Below the pieces are notes generated by a model. That model worked only from the letters and a program-made list of their open reading frames with translations, was not told where the DNA came from and ran no database searches. A stretch of DNA of 58,366 nt from Burkholderiaceae bacterium (GTDB lineage: Bacteria; Pseudomonadota; Gammaproteobacteria; Burkholderiales; Burkholderiaceae_B): NCBI GenBank assembly GCA_020851995.1, contig JADZBO010000246.1, positions 1 to 58,366 of the forward strand, written 5' to 3'. Position 1 is the stretch's first letter. Each line of letters begins with the position of its first letter. The position numbers and the translations under genes are program-made. Below, piece after piece: positions 37,371 through 46,311 of the stretch.

Positions 37371-38069
37371 ATGACTAATCGAACCAAACTCTTGGTCGTC
37401 GACGACGACCCTGCATTGCGCCAGTTGCTGGCCGACTACCTGAACAAGCACGGCTATGACACCTTGCTTGCGCCGGATGCGCGAGACCTCGCAGCCCGAA
37501 TCGCAAGGTTCTCTCCGGATCTCATTGTGCTCGACCGCATGATGCCGGGAGGTGACGGCGCAGAGGCCTGCCGGGCTCTGCGCGCGCAAGGTGAGGACAT
37601 CCCCGTGATCCTGTTGACCGCGCGCGACGAAACGGTCGATCGCATTATCGGACTCGAAGCTGGCGCGGACGATTACCTCGGCAAACCCTTCGACCCGCGC
37701 GAACTCCTTGCCCGTATTGAGGCCGTGTTGCGCCGCAAGAGCGGTGCGTCGGCGCTGACCAAGGATGCGCCCGTGCATTTCGGAAATTTTGTCTTTGATC
37801 CCGTCACGCGCCAGTTGATGCGCGGTAGTGAGGTCGTCAAACTCACGGGAGGCGAAATCAATCTGCTCGAAGCGCTGGTCCGTAACGCCGGCAAACCCCT
37901 GTCCCGCGAGCGGCTGCTCACGCTTGCGCGGGACGATGAAAGCGGCGAGCGGAACGACCGCGCGATCGATATTGCCATCCTGCGCCTTCGCCGGGTGATC
38001 GAAGACGATGCGAAGCAACCGCGCTGGATCCAGACTGTCTGGGGTACGGGGTACCGGTTCTCCCCATGA
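37371..38069 (+). CDS. OmpR-like two-component response regulator
   Basis: 232 aa. Receiver domain 1-120 with the acidic pocket LVVDDDP (residues 8-14), phosphoacceptor D55 in LDRMMPG, Thr in LLTARD and Lys in GKPFDPREL. The C-terminal winged helix of OmpR type follows (about 135-230: LTGGEINLLEALVRNAGKPLSRERLL and ending in VWGTGYRF). Very close to OmpR in layout, so ompR is possible, but regulation of porins cannot be shown. It overlaps the kinase gene by four bases (ATGA), so the pair is translationally coupled. Confidence 0.92.
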   Translation: MTNRTKLLVVDDDPALRQLLADYLNKHGYDTLLAPDARDLAARIARFSPDLIVLDRMMPGGDGAEACRALRAQGEDIPVILLTARDETVDRIIGLEAGADDYLGKPFDPRELLARIEAVLRRKSGASALTKDAPVHFGNFVFDPVTRQLMRGSEVVKLTGGEINLLEALVRNAGKPLSRERLLTLARDDESGERNDRAIDIAILRLRRVIEDDAKQPRWIQTVWGTGYRFSP

Positions 38070-39709
38070 AATGGCTCAGATTCCTGTGGCCCCGGTCGCT
38101 GCGAACCCGGCTGATCCTGCTGGTGCTACTGACTCTCGCCGCCGCGCAGACAGCCACCCTCTACTCAATCTCCGTCTACCAGCGCAACCACGCCGAAGCG
38201 GTCTCAATCAACCTGATCGCCACCACGATCCGGACCCTGCACCAATCGATCGACAACATTCCACCGGAGGATCGTGCTGAATTTGTGAGGCAGGCCTCCG
38301 GAGGGCAATGGCGACTCTGGTCACGCGCATTGCCGGATGACGCGCGCGTGCAACGCCGGCCGGCCTGGCGCGATGGGTCAAATGCCCGCACACCGCAGGG
38401 AGGGCGTCCCGGCGCCGGATCGCCCGGCGCGAGGCCTGACGCCGCCATCGGCAACAGTGCATCCCGACCAGACGGCACCCTCCCACCGGCCGGCGCTCCG
38501 CGCGGGCCATACGGTGGCCCCGCTGGGGGGCCTGCCGGCGACCCTCAGGCAGGCACGCCTGGCGGGCAACCCGCACGACCGTCCACAACAGCGGGGCGCG
38601 GCCTCGGCAGCGCGGATGACGCTGCGCCGGATGAAGTGCGTCGCAGCCTGGGCACGGTGGTCGATCAGCTCAACGCGCAACTCGGACGCGATGCGCGCGT
38701 CGCGCTCTCACGGGGTGCAAAACCGGAAATTTTCATTTCGTTCGCACCCAGCATGTATCAGGGTAAGCAAGGGCCACGCGAGTGGCTGGTCATCCCCATC
38801 GAACGCATCGACCCACCCGTTTCCGGCGTGCTGGTGGCCGGGTGGCTCGCTGGATTACTGTTGGTCATTGCGGTCGCCATCTGGTTTTCGTGGCACATCA
38901 CGCGGCCGATCACCCGGCTGGTGCAAGCGACCGATCAGCTCGCGGCCGGGAATCCGGAACGCGTGACGCCAGCCGGGCCGACGGAAACCCGAATGCTCGG
39001 AGAGCGTTTCAACGCAATGATCGAAGCGCTTGCGGAGGCCGAGTCCACACGTCGCACCCTGCTGGCAGGACTGCCCCACGACCTCAAGGGGCCGTTGTCG
39101 CGGATGTGGCTGCGCATCGAAATGACGGACGACAAGACGCTCCAGGACGGTATGCGCAGCGACTTGCATGATATGCAGCGCATGGTGGACCAATTCATCG
39201 GATACTTGCGCGGCACAGACATCGCAACCTATCGGTTCGAACCCATCGCGCTGGACGAGTGGGTGCGCGAACGCATCGCCAGCTGGACGGGAGCCAAAAG
39301 CGACATCCGGCTTCTCGGCAAGCCGGTGCCGGCACAGGTCAACGGAGATACCGTGGCGCTCGCAAGGCTGCTGGACAACCTGGTGAGCAACGCATTGCAT
39401 CATGGCGCGCCGCCTGTCCACGTTTCTCTCAATGTTCAGGACCACTGGGCGGTGCTGCGCGTCAGCGACCATGGCGATGGGATTCCGGTGGATCAGCGGG
39501 CAGATGCCGTCAGACCCTTTGTGCGGCTCGACGCCGCGCGCACGCGCAGCGGCAATGTCGGTCTTGGCCTTGCGGTTGCCGACGTGATTGCCCGGGCTCA
39601 CGGCGGTTCACTCTCGCTCGGTCAGGGTTCAGAGGGTGGGCTGCAAGTCGAGGTGCGGCTTCCGATTCACTCTGCCGCCGGCCAGGATCAGGCACCCGAT
39701 CCGGCCTGA
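38066..39709 (+). CDS. EnvZ-like sensor histidine kinase with a Gly/Pro-rich periplasmic insert
   Basis: 547 aa. Membrane segment 1 at about 16-36, periplasmic domain 37-253, membrane segment 2 at about 254-276, HAMP to about 330. In the DHp helix the phospho-accepting H338 lies in GLPHDLKGPLSRM, similar to EnvZ. N-box LLDNLVSNALHHG at 435-447, G1 SDHGDGIP and G2 NVGLGLAV. The periplasmic part has a low-complexity stretch (about 97-185) made mostly of Gly, Pro, Ala and Arg that is not typical of EnvZ and makes the protein about 90 residues longer than usual. Coupled to the regulator gene upstream by an ATGA overlap. Confidence 0.9.
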   Translation: MKWLRFLWPRSLRTRLILLVLLTLAAAQTATLYSISVYQRNHAEAVSINLIATTIRTLHQSIDNIPPEDRAEFVRQASGGQWRLWSRALPDDARVQRRPAWRDGSNARTPQGGRPGAGSPGARPDAAIGNSASRPDGTLPPAGAPRGPYGGPAGGPAGDPQAGTPGGQPARPSTTAGRGLGSADDAAPDEVRRSLGTVVDQLNAQLGRDARVALSRGAKPEIFISFAPSMYQGKQGPREWLVIPIERIDPPVSGVLVAGWLAGLLLVIAVAIWFSWHITRPITRLVQATDQLAAGNPERVTPAGPTETRMLGERFNAMIEALAEAESTRRTLLAGLPHDLKGPLSRMWLRIEMTDDKTLQDGMRSDLHDMQRMVDQFIGYLRGTDIATYRFEPIALDEWVRERIASWTGAKSDIRLLGKPVPAQVNGDTVALARLLDNLVSNALHHGAPPVHVSLNVQDHWAVLRVSDHGDGIPVDQRADAVRPFVRLDAARTRSGNVGLGLAVADVIARAHGGSLSLGQGSEGGLQVEVRLPIHSAAGQDQAPDPA

Positions 39710-39720
39710 TCCGGTACCCG

Positions 39721-39857
39721 ACACCCCGACACCCCGACACCCCGACACCCCGGCACCTGGCACCTGGCACCTCGCACTTGGCACTTGGCACTTGGCACCT
39801 GGCACCTGGCACCTGGCATTTGGCACCCGGCAGCCCGCAGCCGGCACCCCGTCACCC
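39721..39857. repeat. Short-unit satellite: 8-bp unit x4 followed by 7-bp unit x about 15
   Basis: Four perfect ACACCCCG units at 39721-39752, then GCACCTG-type heptamers from 39753 to 39857. The heptamers run three GCACCT(G/C), three GCACTTG, three GCACCTG, then GCATTTG and decaying variants (GCACCCG, GCAGCCC, GCACCCC, GTCACCC). The grouped variants imply duplication of blocks of units. It lies between the stops of the converging kinase and cydB genes, so it changes no protein. Confidence 0.93.
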
Positions 39858-39894
39858 GTCAAGCCCCGTCCTTGGAGTCGGAATGCCCGTCGTA

Positions 39895-40920
39895 TCAGCG
39901 GGCCCGGCCAAACATGTTCCGGTACCCCAGCAGGTTGAAGACAATCATCACGGGGACCGCAACGAGGGTCGCTGCGAGCACCAGTCTGAGCGACCCCATT
40001 GCGGCAGCCGCGTCCCAGATCGTCAGGTCGTCCAGGATTACGAACGGGAACATGCTGTAGACCAGCCCGCACAGCATCAGCGTGAAAAGCGTGGCAGCGA
40101 GCGCAAAAGGCAGCCAGGCGAGGCCACGATACTTCGGCTGGATGACGCGGGGCAGCGCCATGTCGATGCCCACCATGCAGAACAGCATGATGAACCAGAG
40201 TGGTGCCGCGAGCGCGAGCCGCGTGGCGCTGCTCCAGCGATAGAAGATTGCCGGATTGGCCAGCCCCAGCGCGATCGACACGGCCACCATGCCGGCCGCT
40301 GACCAGCGAATCGCGTGGCGCGCCCAGCCGACTGCAAGCACCTGAATTTGCCCCTCCAGGCGCATCACCAGCCAGGTCGAGCCCAGCAGGGCGTATGACG
40401 CAATCGCGCAAAGCGCGATGAACAGGTTGAACCACAACGCTGGCGCGTCCGCCTCGTAGGCTGTCACGATCGCCGCCAGAAGCATGCCGTGACCCGCGGC
40501 CGTGAGGCCCGATCCGATCCAGAACAAAGCGATCCAGGCCCAACGGTCCTCGGTTGCCGCGCGAATACGGAATTCGAAGGCCACGCTGCGCAACATCACG
40601 CCGACCATCGTGAACGCCAGAGGGATATAGAGGTGCGACAACATCGCGCTCCAGGCAAAGGGAAAGGCCGCCATGAACAGTCCTATGGCCAGCAACGCCC
40701 AGAACTCGTTGGCGTCCCGCCATGGGCTGAGCGCAACCATCAGCGCAGGGCGCGCAGCCAGCGGCGCTGACGGCAACAGCAAGCCGACCCCGATGTCGAA
40801 TCCGTCAAACAGAATCGCACCGAGCAGCAGCAACAGCAGCAGCGTCATCAGCAACAGCGGCATCCAGAACGCGGGATCCGTGACCGACAGCCCCATCGAG
40901 GCGGCAAGAGCAGCAATCAT
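39895..40920 (-). CDS. cydB: Cytochrome bd-type oxidase subunit II (divergent system)
   Basis: 341 aa, about eight to nine membrane helices. The CydB signature GAILFDGFDIGVGLLLP is present near residue 36, and SPWRDANEFWAL corresponds to the GPVWDGNETWL block, recognisable but altered. CydB forms the pseudo-symmetric partner of CydA in the membrane. ATG at 40920 overlaps the cydA stop in an ATGA. No cydX-like small gene follows; the 185 bases downstream hold the satellite repeat. See the cydA entry for why quinol oxidation may not be its role. Confidence 0.85.
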   Translation of the reverse strand: MIAALAASMGLSVTDPAFWMPLLLMTLLLLLLLGAILFDGFDIGVGLLLPSAPLAARPALMVALSPWRDANEFWALLAIGLFMAAFPFAWSAMLSHLYIPLAFTMVGVMLRSVAFEFRIRAATEDRWAWIALFWIGSGLTAAGHGMLLAAIVTAYEADAPALWFNLFIALCAIASYALLGSTWLVMRLEGQIQVLAVGWARHAIRWSAAGMVAVSIALGLANPAIFYRWSSATRLALAAPLWFIMLFCMVGIDMALPRVIQPKYRGLAWLPFALAATLFTLMLCGLVYSMFPFVILDDLTIWDAAAAMGSLRLVLAATLVAVPVMIVFNLLGYRNMFGRAR

Positions 40921-42254
40921 GCCTTCACCCCCGCCTTGCGCACGGGCACGACACCGTAGCGAGCGGCGTGATAAGCCATTCGGAAAAACCCGCCAAGCAG
41001 GATCGCATAGACCAGAGCAGTCGCGGCCAACCCGATCGTGAGCGCGCCGGGGGCGGACTCTGTCACCACGTCACCCTGCAGCAGCAGGCCCGCCACCAGA
41101 AACGGCGATTGACCGAGTTCGATCAGGTTCCAGCAGAGCAACCAGGAGAAGGCGCCCAAAAAGGTGCCCCCAGCCAGCACTCTCAGAAGAAACCGGGGCT
41201 GAGCGACCGGATCCCCGCCCCGAACCACCATCACGGCGCAACAGGACAATGCCAGAGCCGCCATCACGGCCCAGAGCGTCATCACAATGCGCACCAGCCA
41301 GTAAAGGACGCCAACTGGCGGCAACCGCGATGGCGCAAAGTCAGCCGGACCGATGACGGCCCCCTGCGCGTTGCGTCCGAGCCAGCGCGCCATGGGTACC
41401 AACGCCGGCCGCGGGAGGTCAGCGTCAGCGCCAGACGACACATCCGCGCTACCGCCAGTCGGCTGGTCGCTGGTCACCCCATAACCGACCATCGCCGCGG
41501 CCGCCGCCGGTGCAAACTGCGCCTGAAGGCGCGCAATGCCGTCGAGAATGCACACCTGCGCGACCAACGCTGCGACCACCACGCCGACCCCAATGCGAAA
41601 ACTCAGACGCTCACCGTCGACGAGCGGTCGCCGGCACGCCTGCCACGCTGAAATGCCGCTCATCAGGAATCCGCCCGTCAGTGCACCGCCACAGGCGAAC
41701 AGCGCCAGATACCAGCCAAGACCCGGGTTGAGGATGATTTCACCCCAGTCGACGACTTGAAACCGCCCGTCGATCAGGGCGATGCCCTCCGGCGCGTGAG
41801 TCCACGACTGCAAGGCCACGCCCCAGAACGCGGTGGCGGTCAAACCGAGCGCCACCATGAAAACGGAAATCAGGTGGGCCGACGCCGAAACGCGCCGTTG
41901 TCCAAACAGCATCACCCCCATGAAAACGGACTTCGTGACAAACAGGGTGGTAATGCCGAAGGCAAGCAGGGGACCCGCCACATTGCCGATGCGCGCCATG
42001 AGCGGTGGCCAGAGAATGCCGATTTCGGCCAGAAGGGGTATCGCCGAGGCAAAAGCCAGGAAAAACGACAGTGCGAAAAACCGCCCCCAGAACCGGTAGG
42101 CGCCAAGCGCAGCCGGAGTGGGATTGCGCCATTGCGCCAGGCGCAAAAAGAACAGCAGCCACCCCAGAAACACAGCAAGGGCGGCAAACAGCACGTGGAA
42201 GTTCAGGCTTAGCGCGAACTGCGCCCGGGCCAGCCAAAGCGCGGTAATTTCCAT
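40917..42254 (-). CDS. cydA: Divergent cytochrome bd-type oxidase subunit I
   Basis: 445 aa, against about 520 in E. coli. The N-terminal RAQFALSLNFHVLF keeps the His (H20) that matches the high-spin haem ligand H19. By eye alignment, the haem b558 ligand H186 becomes Ala (A184 in GWYLALFACGG), and the haem-side glutamates E99 and E107 become G100 and K108. The MEFQFG block reads LLAEIGI, M393 aligns to V324 (M325 is next to it), and GRQP becomes GQSP at 381-384. The Q-loop (about 210-310) is short. The product is clearly in the bd superfamily but probably not a standard quinol oxidase. ATG at 42254 is the family start. First gene of the cydAB pair, divergent from glnS. Confidence 0.8.
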   Translation of the reverse strand: MEITALWLARAQFALSLNFHVLFAALAVFLGWLLFFLRLAQWRNPTPAALGAYRFWGRFFALSFFLAFASAIPLLAEIGILWPPLMARIGNVAGPLLAFGITTLFVTKSVFMGVMLFGQRRVSASAHLISVFMVALGLTATAFWGVALQSWTHAPEGIALIDGRFQVVDWGEIILNPGLGWYLALFACGGALTGGFLMSGISAWQACRRPLVDGERLSFRIGVGVVVAALVAQVCILDGIARLQAQFAPAAAAAMVGYGVTSDQPTGGSADVSSGADADLPRPALVPMARWLGRNAQGAVIGPADFAPSRLPPVGVLYWLVRIVMTLWAVMAALALSCCAVMVVRGGDPVAQPRFLLRVLAGGTFLGAFSWLLCWNLIELGQSPFLVAGLLLQGDVVTESAPGALTIGLAATALVYAILLGGFFRMAYHAARYGVVPVRKAGVKA

Positions 42255-42327
42255 GATTCGGCTTAGTGTAGACGCAACGTGGCAAAATGTACGTTTGTCG
42301 GTTCCTTCCGATTGCCAAACAGCCCGT

Positions 42328-44094
42328 ATGACCCTCGAATCCCCGTTACCTGTCACCACCAATTTTCTGCGCAACATCATCGAGTCGGATCTGGCCTCGG
42401 GCCGGTTCCAGGGCAAGCGCTGGGCGGGCGCCCCCGGCCCGGCAAGCGCACTGACCAGCGCCGGCGGCGATCCGGCCCGCATCCGTACGCGGTTTCCCCC
42501 GGAGCCCAACGGCTATCTGCACATCGGCCATGCCAAGAGCATCTGCCTGAACTTCGGCCTCGCGCGCGACTACGGTGGCATCTGTCACCTGCGATTCGAC
42601 GACACCAATCCTGAAAAGGAAGAGCAGGAATACGTCGATTCGATCATCGAGGCCGTGAAATGGCTGGGATTCGACTGGACGGTCGGTCAGACCGAGCACC
42701 TGTATTTCGCCAGCGACTATTTCGGCATCATGTACGACTTTGCCCAGGCGCTGATCCGGGCCGGACACGCTTACGTCGACGAGCAGAGCCCGGAAACCAT
42801 GCGCGCCATGCGCGGCACCCTCACGGAGCCCGGCAAAAATTCTCCCTGGCGCGACCGCCCGGCCGAGGAATCGCTGCGCTTGCTGCAGGAAATGCGCGAA
42901 GGGCTGCACCCCGATGGCAGCATGGCCCTGCGCGCTCGCATCGACATGGGCTCCCCGAACATCAATCTGCGCGATCCGGTGCTTTACCGCATCCGGCACG
43001 CCACGCATCACCGAACCGGCAATGACTGGTGCATTTATCCAATGTACGCCTGGGCGCACCCGGTCGAAGATGCCCTGGAGGGCATTACTCACAGCATCTG
43101 CACGCTTGAGTTCGAAGATCAGCGCCCCTTTTACGACTGGACACTCGAGCGTCTGCGCGACCTGGGCCAACTCGCTGATCCGTTACCCCACCAGTATGAA
43201 TTCGCCCGGCTCAACCTCAGCTACGTCGTCACCAGCAAACGCAAACTGCTGCAACTGGTCAAGGACGGATATGTCGACGGCTGGGACGACCCCCGCATGC
43301 CGACTCTTGCCGGTTTGCGCCGGCGGGGCTATACGCCCGGGTCATTGCGCCTGTTCTGCGAACGAACCGGGGTCTCCAAATCCAACTCGCGCATCGATTA
43401 CAGCCTGCTCGAACAGGCCCTGCGCGAAGATCAGGATCCGGTTGCCCAGCGGTCGGTGGCAATCCTCGACCCTGTCAAACTCGTCATCACAAACTTTCCG
43501 GCCGACCAGACCGAACCGTGTCAGGCACCGCGGAATCCTCACGACCCCGACGCCGGCAATCGCAATTTTCCGTTCACCCGCGAACTCTGGATCGAGCGCG
43601 AGGACTTCACCGAAAACCCGCCCAAGAAATACTTCCGTCTGTTCCCCGGCAACAAAGTGCGCCTCAAGTACGGCTATGTCGTCACCTGCACCGGCTGCGT
43701 CAAGGATGCTGACGGCCGCGTGACCGAGGTCCACGCCGAATACGATCCAGCCACCAAAAGTGGCACGGACGGCGCCAATCTGGTCAAGGTCAAGGGCACC
43801 ATCACCTGGGTCAGCGCGGCACATGCGGTGCAGGCCGAAATTCGCCTCTACGATCGCCTGTTCTCGCAACCCTTCCCCGATGCGGGCGACGCGGATTTCC
43901 TCGCCAGCCTGAACCCGGAATCCCGCCAGGTCGTGCAAGGCTGGCTCGAACCGGGAACAGTTGCGCAGAAAAACTCTGTCTGGCAGTTTGAACGCCTGGG
44001 GTACTTCGTGCCTGACCTGATCGATGGCACCCCGGACAACCCGGTCTTCAACCGCACAACGACCCTGAAAGATACCTGGGCTCCTGGGGTATGA
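42328..44094 (+). CDS. glnS: Glutaminyl-tRNA synthetase
   Basis: 588 aa. Class I synthetase of the GlnRS/GluRS group. The opening TNFLRNIIESDLASGR, the HIGH motif in PNGYLHIGHAKSICLNFGLA, DDTNPEKEEQEYVDSI, and the KMSKS equivalent VTSKRKL are all GlnRS-specific. The C-terminal anticodon-binding beta-barrels contain NPPKKYFRLFPGNKVRLKYGYVV. ATG at 42328 is the family start; the open frame continues upstream into cydA without coding character. It ends nine bases before minC. Confidence 0.97.
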   Translation: MTLESPLPVTTNFLRNIIESDLASGRFQGKRWAGAPGPASALTSAGGDPARIRTRFPPEPNGYLHIGHAKSICLNFGLARDYGGICHLRFDDTNPEKEEQEYVDSIIEAVKWLGFDWTVGQTEHLYFASDYFGIMYDFAQALIRAGHAYVDEQSPETMRAMRGTLTEPGKNSPWRDRPAEESLRLLQEMREGLHPDGSMALRARIDMGSPNINLRDPVLYRIRHATHHRTGNDWCIYPMYAWAHPVEDALEGITHSICTLEFEDQRPFYDWTLERLRDLGQLADPLPHQYEFARLNLSYVVTSKRKLLQLVKDGYVDGWDDPRMPTLAGLRRRGYTPGSLRLFCERTGVSKSNSRIDYSLLEQALREDQDPVAQRSVAILDPVKLVITNFPADQTEPCQAPRNPHDPDAGNRNFPFTRELWIEREDFTENPPKKYFRLFPGNKVRLKYGYVVTCTGCVKDADGRVTEVHAEYDPATKSGTDGANLVKVKGTITWVSAAHAVQAEIRLYDRLFSQPFPDAGDADFLASLNPESRQVVQGWLEPGTVAQKNSVWQFERLGYFVPDLIDGTPDNPVFNRTTTLKDTWAPGV

Positions 44095-44103
44095 TCGACC
44101 GCC

Positions 44104-44937
44104 ATGACGACCGACACACCCAGCCTTGATTTCAAGAGCGCCACCCTCTACGCAATTCGAGTGGTGGTGCAGCACGCCGATACGACAGATCTCGTCACGG
44201 CACTGAACAAGCGAATGTCCGACGCAGGCTCGTTTTTTGAAAACGAACCCGTCGTCATTGACGCCACCCGTGTTGAGGGCGCCCTCGACTGGAAAACCCT
44301 CGTGAATGCACTGGCCGACCACAGCCTGCCAGTGATCGGCATTGTCGCTCATGGCGACAATCTCGCAGCGGCGCGGGATTGCGGACTTGTTCCGGTCGAA
44401 CTCTCGGCAAACGCGCCGCGCGGCGCGGGTGACGTCCCAACAGCAACTGCAGTCACGCCCGGGGTGCAACCGCAGGATGCAGCGCCCCAGTCTGCGCCAG
44501 ATCCAGCACCAGCACCCGCTGTGGCGTCCGTCCAGTCGCGCGCCGCACCCGCGCCGGATCCGGACGAGGCGGCCACTGCCGCATCGCCGGGCCGGGACAG
44601 TGCGCCGACCCTGGTGGTTCGCGGTCCGCTGCGCTCCGGCCAGCGGGTCTACGCGCGCAACGGCGACCTGATCGTCATCGGCGTCGTCAGCCAGGGCGCC
44701 GAGGTCATCGCCGACGGCAATATTCATGTGTACGGCCCGCTCCGCGGCAAGGCCATGGCGGGAGCCCGCGGCGACGCCGGGGCCCGCATCTTCACAACCG
44801 GCCTCGACGCTGAGCTGGTCGCCGTGGCGGGTGTGTATCGGGTCATTGATGCCAGGCTGCCCGACGATGTGCGGCAACGCCCCGCCGTGATTCAGCTCGA
44901 CGACCAGACCCTGCGGATACAGGCCCTCGAGCAATAA
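44104..44937 (+). CDS. minC: Septum site-determining protein MinC
   Basis: 277 aa. Inhibits FtsZ polymerisation away from midcell. N-terminal domain (about 1-105) binds FtsZ. A long Ala/Pro linker (about 110-170) follows, longer than in E. coli. The C-terminal beta-helix (170-270) shows [45 protein letters not shown] and binds MinD. It starts nine bases after glnS, and a 127-base gap separates it from minD. Confidence 0.96.
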   Translation: MTTDTPSLDFKSATLYAIRVVVQHADTTDLVTALNKRMSDAGSFFENEPVVIDATRVEGALDWKTLVNALADHSLPVIGIVAHGDNLAAARDCGLVPVELSANAPRGAGDVPTATAVTPGVQPQDAAPQSAPDPAPAPAVASVQSRAAPAPDPDEAATAASPGRDSAPTLVVRGPLRSGQRVYARNGDLIVIGVVSQGAEVIADGNIHVYGPLRGKAMAGARGDAGARIFTTGLDAELVAVAGVYRVIDARLPDDVRQRPAVIQLDDQTLRIQALEQ

Positions 44938-45064
44938 GGAAGCAACGGGAGCGCGGCGGGTGTTTCGTACGATTTTTGCTTTACCATGCGGTTAAGACAA
45001 CTATGTTGCACGTCGAATCTGCGGCCCTGAAATAATTTGTTCACTCATTGAGGATTCGTCTGTC

Positions 45065-45880
45065 ATGACACGTATTGTGGTGGTGACTTCCGGCAAAGGC
45101 GGGGTGGGCAAAACCACCACCAGTGCCAGCTTTTCGTCCGGCCTGGCCATGCGCGGCTTCAAGACCGCGGTAATCGACTTCGACGTCGGCCTTCGCAACC
45201 TCGATCTCATCATGGGGTGCGAGCGCCGGGTCGTCTACGACTTCGTCAACGTCATTCAGGGTGAAGCCACGCTGAACCAGGCGCTGATCAAGGACAAGAA
45301 CCTCGAAAACCTGTTCGTGCTGCCCGCCTCGCAAACGCGGGACAAGGACGCGCTCTCCAAGGAAGGTGTCGAAAAGGTCATCAACGACCTCAAGGGCATG
45401 GGCTTTGACTACATTGTCTGCGATTCGCCCGCGGGAATCGAAACCGGTGCGTTGCTGGCGGCCTACTTCGCCGACGATGCCCTGATCGTCACCAACCCGG
45501 AAGTCTCCTCAGTGCGTGACTCCGATCGTATCCTCGGCATTCTCGCGTCAAAATCGCGTCGTGCTGTCGAGGGCGACGAACCCGTCAAGGAATTCCTGCT
45601 CCTGACCCGCTATAACCCGAAGCGCGTCGAGGATGGCGAGATGCTCTCGCTGCAGGATATCGAAGACATCCTGCGCATCAAACTGATCGGTGTGATCCCG
45701 GAATCCGAAGATGTGCTCCAGGCGTCTAACCAGGGCCTTCCTGCCATCCACATGAAGGGTAAGGATGTCGCCGAAGCCTACTCGGATGTCGTAGCCCGCT
45801 ACCTGGGCGAAGAACGCCCGCTGCGATTCACCGATTACTCGAAGCCCGGCCTCTTCAAACGGCTGTTCGGAGGCAAATAA
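45065..45880 (+). CDS. minD: Septum site-determining ATPase MinD
   Basis: 271 aa. Membrane-cycling ATPase. Deviant Walker [17 protein letters not shown] (both Lys present), switch [13 protein letters not shown], and the C-terminal amphipathic membrane-targeting helix [11 protein letters not shown]. The Asp in [10 protein letters not shown] is the usual switch I region. Stop and the minE start overlap as TAATG, so the two are coupled. Upstream spacer of 127 bases suggests its own promoter, though I could not mark convincing -35/-10 boxes. Confidence 0.97.
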   Translation: MTRIVVVTSGKGGVGKTTTSASFSSGLAMRGFKTAVIDFDVGLRNLDLIMGCERRVVYDFVNVIQGEATLNQALIKDKNLENLFVLPASQTRDKDALSKEGVEKVINDLKGMGFDYIVCDSPAGIETGALLAAYFADDALIVTNPEVSSVRDSDRILGILASKSRRAVEGDEPVKEFLLLTRYNPKRVEDGEMLSLQDIEDILRIKLIGVIPESEDVLQASNQGLPAIHMKGKDVAEAYSDVVARYLGEERPLRFTDYSKPGLFKRLFGGK

Positions 45881-46137
45881 TGTCTTTTCTGTCTTTTTTG
45901 CTCGGCCAGAAAAAAACCTCCGCCAACGTCGCCAAGGAACGGCTGCAAATCATTCTGGCCCATGAGCGCACAGGCGGCGTCAACACCTCGCCCGATTACC
46001 TGCCGCAATTGCAGCAGGAACTGGTTGCGGTGATCTCAAAATACGTCAAGATCAACCCGGAGGACATTAAAGTCCATCTGGAGCGTCAGGAAAACCTTGA
46101 AGTGCTTGAGGTCAAAATCGAGATGCCGCAACAGTAG
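45880..46137 (+). CDS. minE: Cell division topological specificity factor MinE
   Basis: 85 aa. N-terminal [30 protein letters not shown] carries the membrane-binding start and the MinD-contact helix. The C-terminal dimer domain follows ([23 protein letters not shown]). It drives MinD oscillation. Overlaps the minD stop by one base and is followed by a strong terminator. Confidence 0.97.
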   Translation: MSFLSFLLGQKKTSANVAKERLQIILAHERTGGVNTSPDYLPQLQQELVAVISKYVKINPEDIKVHLERQENLEVLEVKIEMPQQ

Positions 46138-46233
46138 CGCAGAATGCGTGCGAAGCGACCTGCAACGCACTTGACACGCCGACGGCGCGCTTGACGCACG
46201 CGCGAGCCACGTTCGAGCCACGCACCCACGTAG

Positions 46234-46270
46234 AAACGCCCCCGGGCCATTGCGCACCGGGGGCGTTTTT
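46234..46270 (+). terminator. Rho-independent terminator of the min operon
   Basis: 12-bp stem AAACGCCCCCGG (46234-46245) / CCGGGGGCGTTT (46257-46268) with an 11-base loop, ending in a run of five T. It is 97 bases after the minE stop. The A run on the other side may let it also serve the converging binding-protein gene. Confidence 0.88.
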
Positions 46271-46311
46271 CATTCAAGGAACCCGGATCGGCTTCACCCG
46301 GACCCCGACGC

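Noticed and set aside
39629-40723. 364-codon minus-strand frame and 347-codon plus-strand frame (39259-40302) running through the satellite
   Set aside because: They are out of frame with the kinase and cydB genes and stay open only because the 7/8-bp repeats lack stop codons in those frames.
43342-44934. 530-codon open frame on the minus strand across glnS and minC
   Set aside because: Both plus-strand genes are unmistakable over their whole length; the antisense product shows no recognisable domain.
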